Assembly (NCBI GenBank): GCA_020639195.1 | Contig: JACKHB010000002.1 | Span: forward strand, 1 to 64,000 | Direction: 5' to 3' | DNA: 64,000 bases | From: Phycisphaeraceae bacterium | GTDB taxonomy: Bacteria; Planctomycetota; Phycisphaerae; Phycisphaerales; UBA1924 | Shown here: one piece after another, positions 57,401-63,522 of the stretch | Position numbering within the stretch: position 1 is the first letter of the stretch | Layout of the letters: every line of letters starts with the position of its first letter | Notes under the pieces: generated by a model | The model's database searches: none | What the model saw: the letters and a program-made list of their open reading frames with translations, nothing else | Told to the model about the DNA's origin: nothing | Program-made: the position numbers and the translations under genes

Positions 57401-59365
57401 CAGCCGCATCGCCTCGGGCCGCGCCGTCACGAGGATCGAGCCCGAGGCCTCGTCAACCTCGATCCGGGGCTCGCCGAGATCCTCCGCATCGAATGCCGCC
57501 GCGCGCAGCTCAAACAGCTCCCTGGCACGAGCGGCGATCCGCGCCACGTCCGCGTTGCCGGACCGCAGCACGCGAAACTCCGTGTCGCCCGGCCGCGGCC
57601 CATCCAGCCGATTGATCAACTCCTCGATCGTCGTGAATTGCGATCCCATTGCGCGCACGATCAGCGTGTCCAGCTCATCCAGCGCTTCGAACTCTGGCGC
57701 GGTGTAGGCCGAGCCATCCTGCGGCGCGAGCAGCGGACGGGCGAGCCGCGAGAGCTCCTGCGACAACTCGGACGGCTTGCGCGATGCCAATTGATACTGA
57801 CGGGACTCGCGTTCCACCACCACCATGGACTCGACAGATCGCAGCAGCCGATCGAACGCATCCAGCTGTTCCCGCGTCCCGATCAGAGTCAGCGATCCCG
57901 ACGTCTCTTCGAATGAGATCGTCAGCTCTCGCGGATCGTGCCGCCCAGACTGCGCGAACAACTCCTGCGCCCGCACGACCGACGCCGAGGCCGTCGGCGA
58001 ATCGAGCCGAACCACCCGCACGTCGCTCTCGATCTCCGGCTCGACATCCAGGCCGGCGATCACCTGCTCGATCGCCGCCACATCCGCCGAACCGCCGACC
58101 AGGATCAGGCCCCGCCGATCGATTGTCGTGGAGTACTTGACCACCTGCTGCTGCCGTGGCGTCAGCAGCCGGCCGAGCACCGGCTCGATGTTCGACGCCG
58201 GCTGGTGCTCAAGGCGGATCACCTTCGCCACCCGCGCGCCGCGTTGGCTCGACCGCGCCACCGACCCATCCACGGGATCCATGTCGTCGATCAGCGCCGT
58301 CGCCTGACGGATGAGCGACGGCGTTCCCACCACGCGCACCTTGTTCACGTTCGGCAGTGACATCACCGTCGGCCGACGATTCTCCGGCACGTTTCGAAAC
58401 AGCGTATTGAGCTGCCGCTCGGCCTCAGCCGCGGTCACGGTCTCGAGCGTGAAGGTCATCGTCTCTCGCTCGTCGTCGCCCGGCTCGCGAACATCGAGCA
58501 GATCGATCAACTCGGCCACCAGATCGATCCGGGACTCGGGGCCAACCGCCAGCACCGTCCTGGTCCGCTTGTCCGGATGCATAGACACGTTCGCGAGGTT
58601 CACCTCCTCCACGACCGTCCGATTCCCGTTCTGATCGACCATGACCGTGCGAACCCGCTCGCCGATCAGCGTCTTGAGCGCGCTGACGACCGCCTCCGGA
58701 TCGGCGTAGCGCAGCGTGAACAACCGCGTCGAAGAATCGACGGGGCGTTCAGAGTCGATCGCGCGAATGATCTCGCTCAGCCGACGGACCTGCCCCGCCG
58801 TCTCCACCAGGATGACCATGTTCTGGCTGTCGACCGGCGTGATCGCCCCCTGCGGACCCACCAGAGGCTTGATCTGTTCCGCCACCACCTTGGCCATGGC
58901 GTTGTTGAGCGGAATCGTGACCGTGACGATCTCGTCCGGCGTCACGCCATCGGGCAGGTCGCCGGTCATGACCGGTGTCGGCCGACGGAAGGCCTCCTGC
59001 GTCGACGACAGGTACAGGAAGTTCTGCTCGCGACGCAGGTGCACGTTGTGCATCCGCAGGCTCAGGTTCAGGATCGACAGCGCATCCTCGAAGCTGTACT
59101 CCTGCCCGCTGATAAACGTCATCGAGGCCTTGGGGACATCGGCCTCGCGGATGATGGGCAGCCCGCTCTCGCGGCTGAAGAAGTCCAGCACCTGGTCGAA
59201 CGGCACTTCCTTGAAGTTGAATCGGATTGGCGTCGAACCGGGCTCCTCGCCCGGGTCCAGAGGCACGACGCCCTCGCCCGCATACGCCCACGCCGGTCGA
59301 TCCAGCCCCGCGGCCAGGAACACAGAGAGTGCGGCCGCCAGAGTCGAACCATGTCGCCGTTCCAT
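45485..59365 (-). CDS. gspD: Giant GspD/PilQ-like secretin with about 50 tandem N domains (4,626 aa)
   Basis: An uninterrupted 13,881-base gene. ATG at 59365 with GGAGGAG upstream. Residues 1-27 are a signal peptide (cleavage after AWA). Residues about 47-122 are an N0/STN-like domain (IRFNFKEVPFDQVLDFFSRE). From about residue 147 to 4289 runs a tandem array of roughly 50 secretin N domains, each about 83 residues, with a first strand like LRLYALKHA, a helix (A-x-x-V-A-x-x-L) and the motif D-x-x-T-N-S-L-I-V-S-A before an I-x-x-L-I-x-x-L-D helix. Residues about 4291-4520 are the outer-membrane secretin domain: QVLLAEVTIDRGSTWGVDF, VLSRPQVTVNNNERALIQVG, and the signature MPIVGQIPVFGELFR with TELLIILTPTVI. 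An acidic tail of about 100 residues ends the protein. Only one cysteine is present (residue 2092). Typical secretins have 400-800 residues and two to four N domains. Confidence 0.95.
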   Translation of the reverse strand: MERRHGSTLAAALSVFLAAGLDRPAWAYAGEGVVPLDPGEEPGSTPIRFNFKEVPFDQVLDFFSRESGLPIIREADVPKASMTFISGQEYSFEDALSILNLSLRMHNVHLRREQNFLYLSSTQEAFRRPTPVMTGDLPDGVTPDEIVTVTIPLNNAMAKVVAEQIKPLVGPQGAITPVDSQNMVILVETAGQVRRLSEIIRAIDSERPVDSSTRLFTLRYADPEAVVSALKTLIGERVRTVMVDQNGNRTVVEEVNLANVSMHPDKRTRTVLAVGPESRIDLVAELIDLLDVREPGDDERETMTFTLETVTAAEAERQLNTLFRNVPENRRPTVMSLPNVNKVRVVGTPSLIRQATALIDDMDPVDGSVARSSQRGARVAKVIRLEHQPASNIEPVLGRLLTPRQQQVVKYSTTIDRRGLILVGGSADVAAIEQVIAGLDVEPEIESDVRVVRLDSPTASASVVRAQELFAQSGRHDPRELTISFEETSGSLTLIGTREQLDAFDRLLRSVESMVVVERESRQYQLASRKPSELSQELSRLARPLLAPQDGSAYTAPEFEALDELDTLIVRAMGSQFTTIEELINRLDGPRPGDTEFRVLRSGNADVARIAARARELFELRAAAFDAEDLGEPRIEVDEASGSILVTARPEAMRLYAEAVTQAQQLMPPARTTRLIDVENLRASEIVDPLRAMLESADSIDPSRRVEPPTVSVVDRTNSLMVTAEPAQHALVQDMVRRLDRLEPTDLPPLKLLQLRTADANAIAAMLSQQYTQRPQSDRAARPVNVRADAATNTLIVSAHEDLFDEIRSFVDDLNTEREEGPERITFLFPLKVAKATDVATAMDRLYPEPPMPLDRRGQPMPWLRTPKEVTVSADASSNSLIIDAPADRRDSLEELAAKLDRVEIPPIAQLRTYRIEGADLTAIQRTLNSLAQSGNLAGPPTPGQQSVRVMIDAEPKSSTLIVAGDEVTFERVEAILADLSAVPIEKGLRIVPIANADAIEVRDRAVSIYDAQVAQIPGANPVQVTVDQGTNSLEVVADNEGMQRFMRILDELARQAGPQREVRLIELRFASATTAVAFLKDLVESSESFRAGGGAEPVFEAIEATNTLMVAAQPSHLPIIEALAKNLDNQQTGEQPPLRILRLRSTDAANLAQVLQSSFDRRPVDTRTREPVSVTADGATNTLIVSAHPNAMAEIEAIVGELNQQQAFDEQGREIRIFPLKIARAEELAKTIDEMFPEPPMPYDPRTRQARPDLRQPKEVVVRADRATNSLIVDAPGRRLAGFEQLVESLDRQKLAANVELRTYRVERAELNGVAQSLRQLAAGGALGTTGQTPVTIETEATSRSLIVSGPSEIFTQVERVLSELDQRPDRPETSLRLYALKHARAERVKPLLEQLLVTRIREQQEHEGTVVIEAQSLLEVASDPASNTLIVSAPEAIQAIAEQLIEALDVEAAAAGRSVIRVVPLTYADASQVAQTLQQARPGIDWPSGGENLTIIAAAGSNALLLTGAENDLKKLEELIEPLDRRPSAEDAPGVETFALEHAEAGQIAQTVERLLGDQLASDPRVLAAQLRYYRGVMPRQATVRVQADTRTNSLIVSGPTASLELAKAIIDRLDQPSEEADRTVATFTPTKGDPATLATLVSRVVDSTMARERRAIELVPEARSGSVVAIGSREQVAEAVRLLAEFDDRSVAVPAVDLALLDVANTDARSLASSVQSMLDDRTRWPDALRRAERAGLGVPSPRVNADPAGNRLLVSAPTALMPLARDVVATLDRPVSSGQSVEVRVFRMTKGDAESAAGALRDGLSAGLPPGEKPATITAEPASNSVVVAATSAQLERAAALIKEMDAAIDTEGLGVRTVFLRNARADAIAPLVERVLTKESEIDLIPEWQRWNYLSQRRRGDQGGIEQPVRVVAEGRLNAIVVSGPVAALDLAEQMVQELDVEPSTGTGRIVRVLTPVNSDVTELAASIEAVLADDEQARQPPVIRVDTASNSLIVRATPDQMESIEGLVDRLDSATLSASREMRMIRVDRSRVSAAVMAQTLRQLLEQSGGVKVEVISVDDLLREPATESAPGSPGASLPSEGVEWCPPARGKIDIIRRLVESSVVATVGTQPERGEQPADDAGVTIAVDPQTNSLLIVGSSRLAQRLAELVKELEGQIPSAPAGVRVVTLPQDIDPNAVAGIVRETIRQVGRATDENPGGFTGSVSVAPDPLGGSVIVWANDEDFRVLRQIIASVARPGAATQLVVKVYPLANVEGDDAVRAVRDLVSQRPQGRQAQRLRELDLTLDGSDVRAQVDPSMIAVSQDPAGAALIVTAPPGVLPLIDAFVEVIDQSTVMNRLSIRRYQLSNAKPDDLARTLQTLFDAQRQGTRDNSRARFVPDDRTNAILVTATDDQHREVVRLLETADVEVGDDDLVTKIFTLQQAEPSTVERVLEQILIGRDEAKRERIQISADDSSSVLVLRAPQEAIDQAAGIVDEVDRAEATGFPLRVITLEQADAQTVAQSLERFFQQRARVSSRQGRRAESRVAIVGDRRSGTLLVASSDEDFAQIESLVETFDRPAAGQALQIKIIPLQNARVSDLEDTITTLAFQLQSGGNDWWVWPPRSNDGDDKIIAQVNERTNSVILMGNGESFETMERVVASLDLPASEQTRQVVEAIRLDRADLNAVARVVEGALATPNWRSWQGRDPDGVSIEVDRQRRLLIVVGKRPRVEMAMEYIRGLEESAAGEGAQIESITLTHAQADRAARSLQEFFRNRARTQGLPENEVAIVGSPEGNVLIVSGDRESMGIVHELVAHMDQPELGDDRSIQVYTVKNAAPEELARTVTQMFPQTRPDERIIVTPQPSTNSLIVSAPTTYEGQIKRLIDELDRPPSTEDLTFKTVSLNSARAGDVAQALRDSLPPGLKVQITPVTRSNALFLTGSLESIALVEEQIRVLDTEPVRTLQEFRGFALENAKASDVWFTLSGLMRNRRGGPNEPAPSIDYTRDDNTIWVSATADQMREVETIIEQLDVARDSGRTTEFIKLEFADAKATATALGVFYGSFAPEASSPGARSVTIVPDPASNTLVISAGEKEWEGIRALLAKLDTEAYDTSRQIEVIPLKHADAASVARALNEGLGSAVARQIEEERARAMQDAARRGGNPNDRRDQPIVPPVLVQADETPVVSAEIQTNALIVFAGRKDMERIRAIVRQLDVPDILKLPQPRVIALRAGRASRVAQAVREAFSTTQRGIQSRRGVLIYGDDESNTIIVRADEEEFAQIAVLAESLQDHASDSRLSPRVLRVSSVPAARLRQTVISTFQPIAQQDGEGLTVEIDRASNALIVASSERLFTQIEAVVKELDGGLGADGRPIQPGLGQAVLIIDVKNMSPSQVRQLLTDMGVTRPAPDDRPGLVSEPVTIVPLTSRQAVAVVASPADGQAIVEVIRAIDQDPPEPEQRVEMISLKLADARGLVATLEGMLDATRQSSPSARAAALAEQIRRLSIAGGRWDQAPIDVDLTQPIRLSADTQTNSVMVASTPGNVRALSEIVSLLDTLPLGDAVVVRFFPLENASASRVRGVIDELFRQGEALRRLPGTQRRGLPSTTTGQALAGEIAVSVDERTNALVVAGREEAVALVEVLVSQLDSDEIASWVEPTLVPLKHADPVKLAQTLSTVLRTATSQTPEALGLQQQVARLRVLKSGGDPTDPSARLQADLFAPMSSLVVVPESNLGALIVIASPGNAAVVRELVAMLDVEAAGADNEVRVFPLEHAAADRIAQVVRDVFREREQVGAIRQEDRLIVTADVRTNALIVSTSPRSLEVLLSLLETLDTPESDESVGVHVVPVTGADVRSLAPTIERLMRERISALRRSGVPESPSDALSIAAEPTSNALIIAASDENLETIRELISSLSGRDRDVRGGERSELVYVEKGQAQDLAEAINELYVRRENERRGQGSVSVIANDRLNVLIVTGTEADAVAVRDLVQRLSQAEVKLEQDIRRIELKTANALEVVNLLGQVLAGRNLTGGRANGEQATRLRYFRNQLAEELREDLPQSTEAEIDGALRQQVRLTPDLRTNSVVVAAPPQLMSLISQMIQDLDSTTAGSRNIEMYRLNNADAFAMAEVLRDLFNLRQQGNTFVLIPTPTPGQLSPEGDENDLSSLFGGASVTPVPDERQELSITIDPRTNTLLVSGTAEYLGLVRKVVTELDTIEATERERYVYHLKNARAKEVEETLRSYFQEEAERIRDTLRPEQIGSLARLLEQEVTLVGDEKSNKLVVSASPRYIETVREVIEELDAAPPQVVIQVLLAEVTIDRGSTWGVDFEVGPFGGDGYKIASSPAGAAIATALGVPNLAVSSGDFSLLVRALEEQGRLEVLSRPQVTVNNNERALIQVGENIAVVESVDTFDNGRSQANVVREDVGIILEVTPTISNDGFVRMDISPEISSVSARTTQISQDFEAPIINQRRVETTVTILDGQTVVIGGLLQTSDDQRNTKMPIVGQIPVFGELFRTREMSNIKTELLIILTPTVIRGGRDSHIATQRSLSDRAIDEMAAREKIRELLRRATEIDGELEFEPWTPMVTPDENGLVTPPAKDGGEELTQPLGDGPPAENWNEFDPEPGDPDDWYRGDGEGPQ
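46498..58927 (-). repeat. Array of about 50 divergent secretin N-domain repeats (protein-level)
   Basis: Within the giant secretin I counted by eye 50 units, averaging 83 residues, each recognisable by the strand motif equivalent to T-N-S-L-I-V-S-A. Good copies include TNTLIVSA, TNSLIVSG, SNALIIAA and TNSVVVAA. Degenerate copies include SGSLTLIG, RRLLIVVG and RQAVAVVA. Units with long inserts before this strand (for example around 53100, 49900, 48250 and 47250) reach 105-145 residues. At DNA level the units are too diverged to be a simple tandem repeat, so the array is old and under selection. Confidence 0.85.
55232..57117 (-). repeat. Three-domain block duplication inside the secretin array
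   Basis: Three consecutive N domains at about 56400-57117 and three at about 55232-55950 match one another in order. Shared marks are TNTLIVSAH in the first domain, FPLKxAxA with an insert PEPPMP and later KEVxVxADxxxNSLIxDAP in the second, and LRTYRxExAxL in the third. The two blocks begin five domains apart. This shows growth of the array by duplication of multi-domain cassettes, more recent than the single-domain divergence. Confidence 0.75.
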
Positions 59366-59429
59366 CAGCAGCTCCTCCGAGCATTCGTCGGCCGAGAGCG
59401 GCTCCGCCGCCCGTGCGCCCGGAATATAC

Positions 59430-60416
59430 CTACTCCCGCGCGCGTCGTTGCGCCAGCGTCTCGTTCAGATCAACCGTAAACACCGCTCCACCCACGTCGA
59501 ACACCGCCCGCTCGCCGCCGGCCTCCAGCAACGTCGCATCCAGGACCGAATCGCCCTCTCTGAGCCGCAGCGTCTCGCCCGACCTCGAGTTGGTCATCAC
59601 GACCTCCGCGCCCAGCCGACTCTCCCAGACGCCGGCCACGCGCCACTCGTGATACGGCGGGGCAGGCGGCGGCCGCTCCACCACCACAACCGGTGGCGGT
59701 TCCGGCGTAACCGGCGGTGGTTCCGGGGGCGGCGTGTACCGAAACACGTTCTTCTCGACAACGCCCGCCCACTGCTCCATCTCCGAAGCATCCGGCTCCA
59801 CCACACCCAGCGCGGCCGACTCGGGAGCCAGATCGGGCACGTAGAGTGCCTCGACGCTCAGAGTCAGATCAAACCGATCCCGCGCGTCGCCGACCGGCCG
59901 GATCGTGAATCCCACCAGCCGGTGCAGCCACGGCTGACAATCCGCCAGCGCCACGGCTCGCGTCACCTGCTCCAGCGTGCCATTGCCACGCACCGACCCC
60001 GAGAACACCGCAAAGTCCCGCTGATCCTGCAGCATCCGCCGGAGCGTCTGGCTCTTGGTCCGGCGCGCCTTCGCATACGGATTCCCTCGCGCCGTCGGAT
60101 GATCCGCGCCCACCACAACCTCGCCCAGTCCCGCGTCACCGGCCAGGCTCGCCAGCCCCGTGCGCAGCAGATGCTCGGCCCAGTCCGGCCTGCCCGACAA
60201 CGCCGACTCGCTCAGCCGACGCAGCTCGCGCCGAACCTCGACGCGCTGCATCGCCACGTCCTCAAGCGACGCGTTCTGGCCGCTCAACTGCTCGATCTGA
60301 TCACGGATCCGCGACCGTGGCGCCGCATACCAACGCTCGTACGCGTACGACCCAACAACCCCCACGGCCACGACGGCCGCCGCCCATCGAACGGTGATGG
60401 CGTGCGACCGCTTCAT
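59430..60416 (-). CDS. PilO+PilP (GspM+GspC)-like fusion protein
   Basis: A 328-residue bitopic membrane protein. A helix near the N-terminus (ITVRWAAAVVAVGVVGSYAYERWY) is followed by a coiled coil (IRDQIEQLSGQNASLEDVAMQRVEVRREL) and an alpha/beta domain of about 110 residues like PilO or GspM. Then come EQWAGVVEKNVFRYTPP, a proline-rich linker and a terminal small beta domain (HEWRVAGVWESRLGAEVVMTN, LRLREGDSVLDATLLEAGGERAVFDVGGAVFTVDL) resembling the HR domain of GspC and PilP, which contacts secretin N0. The fusion is inferred from domain order. It overlaps the gene upstream as ATGA and lies 64 bases before the giant secretin gene. Confidence 0.78.
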   Translation of the reverse strand: MKRSHAITVRWAAAVVAVGVVGSYAYERWYAAPRSRIRDQIEQLSGQNASLEDVAMQRVEVRRELRRLSESALSGRPDWAEHLLRTGLASLAGDAGLGEVVVGADHPTARGNPYAKARRTKSQTLRRMLQDQRDFAVFSGSVRGNGTLEQVTRAVALADCQPWLHRLVGFTIRPVGDARDRFDLTLSVEALYVPDLAPESAALGVVEPDASEMEQWAGVVEKNVFRYTPPPEPPPVTPEPPPVVVVERPPPAPPYHEWRVAGVWESRLGAEVVMTNSRSGETLRLREGDSVLDATLLEAGGERAVFDVGGAVFTVDLNETLAQRRARE

Positions 60417-61915
60417 GAATCGCCCCCAGCCGGCGCCTCATGCGGACCGGCGACACCCGCCGCCTGCAACTCGAATCGGTACCGATCAGGCACATCCTGC
60501 CCCTCGGTGACGACCCGATAGAACTCTCCCTCGATCAACCGCCTTCTCAGTTCCTGAACGACCTCGGCCCGTTGCGCCGCCCCGGCCACCACGAGCCGCG
60601 TGTCGGCGGGCGCACGCCACGATCCGTCGAGCACGCCGGTCCCTTCGGGAGTGAACTCGACCGAGTCGATCGAAGCGCTCGCCTGGATCACGTTGACCAG
60701 GCCCGCCGGCGGCGTCGGCAGCCGATCGCTCAGCCACCGAATCTGCCCGCTCCAGGCCGGCCGGGCGCCAATCCACGCCCTCAGGTGTTCCAGCCGCGCC
60801 CGCTCCTTGAGCAGCGCGCTGTATTCCGCCCTCAACTCTCCGTTGGTCTCATTCAATTCCTTGACGCGCCCTTCCAGCCTGCGCAGCGCATTTGATCCCA
60901 GCACATATCCGCCGCCACCCACCAGCAGCAACGCGAACGCGCCCAGCAACGCCACCTGACGCCGGACCGCCCCGGTGTCGGGCCCGCGTCTGGGGCTCTG
61001 GAAATTGAGGAATCCCTCCGTCGCGGGATGCAGCAGCCCGGCCAGTGGCAGCACCATTGCAGCCAGTTCCGGGGGCATGTGCTCGGGCAAGCGCAGCCAC
61101 GCCGGGTGCCGAATCGTCGTCCAGGGGAGTTCCAGCCCCGAAGCGCACGCCGAGCCCACCTCCGACGCGACCTCGTCCTCGCCCACGACCACCACGGCCT
61201 CGACCTCGGTGGATTCGGGCCCAACACGGAAGCTCATCCACGTCCGCTTCGCCTCGACCGCGAGCCGCTGACCGAAAGACTCCAACTCGGCGTCGTCCGT
61301 TGGCCGCGTCACGTCCGCCGTCCGAAGGAAGAGCACCTGTCCCCCGCCAAGCACGGCGAACTCCGTCGACCCGGCTCCCGTGGAGACCGCCAGCACCGGC
61401 GCATCGGGCCGCTCCGCGCTGCTCGCGATCAGCGGCAGCAGGCCAAAGCCCCGGAGCGTCATCCTCCGGACCCGCAGACCCGCGCGCTTGGCCATCTGAC
61501 CAAGCCACGAGAATCGATCGCCAGGCAACGCCCCCGCCAGCACGGCCCCATCCTCGGCCGGCTGGTAGTCGATCTGCGTGCCCTCCATCCCCACACTCAA
61601 CTGACGCGACATCTGCAGCCGCACCACGCCGGGGATCTCCGCCCCCCTCGCTCCCTCCGGCACCGCCAGCCTCTTGAGCACGACATCGCGACGCGACAGA
61701 GAGATCATCACTCGCGATCGCGGCATCGACTCCGCGGACAGCGTCCGCCCGATCCACTCTCCGACCGCGGTTGCGTCCGACGGATCCACATCCTTGGGGC
61801 GCGTCGCCAGGGCCCACGATCGAACCGTCACTCGAGAGCCCGACACGCGCGCACAGATCGCGCACAGCTTGTCGTGATCCAACTCGATAACCGTCCAGGC
61901 GCCGGCGCCGGACAT
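60413..61915 (-). CDS. PilM+PilN (GspL)-like fusion protein
   Basis: A 500-residue inner-membrane protein. ATG at 61915 is preferred: it overlaps the upstream stop as TGATG and has GGAGGG eight bases upstream. Residues 1-310 form an actin-like ATPase-fold domain of PilM/GspL type (AWTVIELDHDKLCAICARVSG, RRDVVLKRLAVPEGARGAEIPGVVRLQM, APVLAVSTGAGSTEFAVLGGGQVLFLRTADV). A membrane helix follows (QVALLGAFALLLVGGGGYVLG), then a coiled coil (LEGRVKELNETNGELRAEYSALLKE) and a PilN-like periplasmic domain ending YRFELQAAG. It would anchor the inner-membrane platform and link to the assembly ATPase, which is not in this window. Confidence 0.85.
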   Translation of the reverse strand: MSGAGAWTVIELDHDKLCAICARVSGSRVTVRSWALATRPKDVDPSDATAVGEWIGRTLSAESMPRSRVMISLSRRDVVLKRLAVPEGARGAEIPGVVRLQMSRQLSVGMEGTQIDYQPAEDGAVLAGALPGDRFSWLGQMAKRAGLRVRRMTLRGFGLLPLIASSAERPDAPVLAVSTGAGSTEFAVLGGGQVLFLRTADVTRPTDDAELESFGQRLAVEAKRTWMSFRVGPESTEVEAVVVVGEDEVASEVGSACASGLELPWTTIRHPAWLRLPEHMPPELAAMVLPLAGLLHPATEGFLNFQSPRRGPDTGAVRRQVALLGAFALLLVGGGGYVLGSNALRRLEGRVKELNETNGELRAEYSALLKERARLEHLRAWIGARPAWSGQIRWLSDRLPTPPAGLVNVIQASASIDSVEFTPEGTGVLDGSWRAPADTRLVVAGAAQRAEVVQELRRRLIEGEFYRVVTEGQDVPDRYRFELQAAGVAGPHEAPAGGDS

Positions 61916-63522
61916 CACGGGGTCCCTCCACGAGTCGTCCATCGGCCCAGTCGGCGATCTCGCATCAATGGCGGTGCCGCGTCCTCGTCCCCCGGGGTGG
62001 CAAGTCCGCCAGGCGCATCCAGCTCGCTGGAGGTCTCGCCGTCGAGGTTGTCGCCCGCCGGCGGTTGCGATCGCCCCAGCCGCCTCGGCTCGCCGCGTCG
62101 AATGTTGGCTCTCCTCGGCCTTTCGGAGTCCGCCCCGCCGAGCTCCGCATCCGAATCCGCTCCACGCGGGTCCGCGTCGATCCCGGCAGGCCCCTCGGGC
62201 ACCTCAAGCGCCGCCAACTCCTCCGCCCGCTCGGACGTGCCCAACTCCTCCGCCAGCGCCTCGGTCTCCGCGGCGATCCGCCTCGCCGTCGCCAGCAGGG
62301 TCACGTCCCTCAGGTACGCCACCCGCGGACGTTGAGAAGCCACGTCGATCACCGCGTCGAGCGTCACAGAGCCGTACCTGGTCGTGTCGCCGCTTCCATC
62401 CGGTCCAGCGCCCGACTCCAGGCTCGCCTCCACGCGCACCCGCCACTGCATCGACCGCATCGCGAGGTGATCCACGGCTCGGACAAACTCCTCAGCCGAA
62501 ACAACCCCTCGCGCCGCGGGCCACACGACGCTCAGCCGCTCCTCCGGCTCCAGCCCATCGCGCATCTCCACCAGCACCGCCGCGCTGGCCGGCCCGATCC
62601 CAGGCACGCACGCCAGCACCGCCGCCGGCGCGTGCAGGAGGTCCACGCGCCCGGGCCGAAACTCCTCATCCGTCGTCGCGATCACATCCAGCCCCTCGGC
62701 CCAGTCCGCGGGCGGCATCCCGTACCGCTGCATGACTCTGATCGAATCCGCATCGCTCGTGAACCGATGACCCTGCTTGAAGACCTCCTCAACGAGCCGC
62801 GCGACATCGTCGTCGAACTCCCGCTGAACCGCCCGCTTCAGCCGATCCGACCACTCCATGTTGAAGTTGATGCGCAGGTGCCCGGCGTGCTCGCGCCCCA
62901 CCAGTCCGCTCATCACGTTCGGATCGAAGGCAAACGCAGTCAGCCGATCGATCAGCCGGGCGTCCTCCGACGCGATGGCCGCATCCGCCATCGCATCACC
63001 AATCACCATCGACTCCGCCGTGGCGAGCCCGCCACGCTCGGCCCGACCATACAGCAGCCCGGGCGTCACTCCCTCCACGCGCAGCAGCTCTTCGACGCTC
63101 TGGTACGGCCTCCCCGCCACGATCTTCTGCGCCAGCGAGAGGTCGATGCCATCCAGCTCGCTGAGCATCTCCGCCGTCGCGTGGTTGACATCGAGCTTCG
63201 CCCCTTCGGGCACCGCGAGATCTCCCTCGGGAGTAGCGACCAGCCGGATGACCCCCGTCCGTCCGAGATCATCCTCGAACAACGTCCATTCCGGCGTCAG
63301 GATCGGACTCCCACCGGTGAGCAACTCCTCCCGTTGCGCGGCAAGCTCCGACATCACCGCCTGCACACCCGACCACGCCATGGCGCGCAATTGATCCCGG
63401 CGAACCGACGAGGCCGATGCCGAGTGCTCCGCGTCCGAAGCGAACACGATCCCTGTCCCCACCAGCGCGCTGATGGCCACCACCACGAGCACCCCCAGCA
63501 GGATCACGCCGCGACGACCCAT
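61915..63522 (-). CDS. gspK: GspK-like minor pseudopilin with helix-hairpin-helix regions
   Basis: A 535-residue protein. ATG at 63522 (MGRRGVILLGVLVVVAI) overlaps the GspJ-like stop as TGATG and has GGGAGGGG upstream. The N-terminus is a pseudopilin-type hydrophobic helix after a short basic leader. Two helix-hairpin-helix segments match GspK: KLDVNHATAEMLSELDGIDLSLAQKIVAGRPYQSVEELLRVEG and HAPAAVLACVPGIGPASAAVLVEMRDG. A C-terminal extension of about 130 residues is Glu/Ala/Arg-rich and probably disordered. GspK caps the pseudopilus with GspI and GspJ in type II secretion. Confidence 0.87.
   Translation of the reverse strand: MGRRGVILLGVLVVVAISALVGTGIVFASDAEHSASASSVRRDQLRAMAWSGVQAVMSELAAQREELLTGGSPILTPEWTLFEDDLGRTGVIRLVATPEGDLAVPEGAKLDVNHATAEMLSELDGIDLSLAQKIVAGRPYQSVEELLRVEGVTPGLLYGRAERGGLATAESMVIGDAMADAAIASEDARLIDRLTAFAFDPNVMSGLVGREHAGHLRINFNMEWSDRLKRAVQREFDDDVARLVEEVFKQGHRFTSDADSIRVMQRYGMPPADWAEGLDVIATTDEEFRPGRVDLLHAPAAVLACVPGIGPASAAVLVEMRDGLEPEERLSVVWPAARGVVSAEEFVRAVDHLAMRSMQWRVRVEASLESGAGPDGSGDTTRYGSVTLDAVIDVASQRPRVAYLRDVTLLATARRIAAETEALAEELGTSERAEELAALEVPEGPAGIDADPRGADSDAELGGADSERPRRANIRRGEPRRLGRSQPPAGDNLDGETSSELDAPGGLATPGDEDAAPPLMRDRRLGRWTTRGGTP

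Noticed and set aside
46498..58927. CRISPR or DNA-level tandem repeat in the array
   Set aside because: Repetition exists at protein level only; no identical short repeats with spacers are visible.
45485..59365. The giant gene as several secretin genes joined by sequencing error
   Set aside because: There is only one signal peptide, one N0 domain and one secretin domain, and the frame is continuous through all the N domains, so separate genes do not explain it. Assembly duplication is unlikely because the units are strongly diverged at DNA level.
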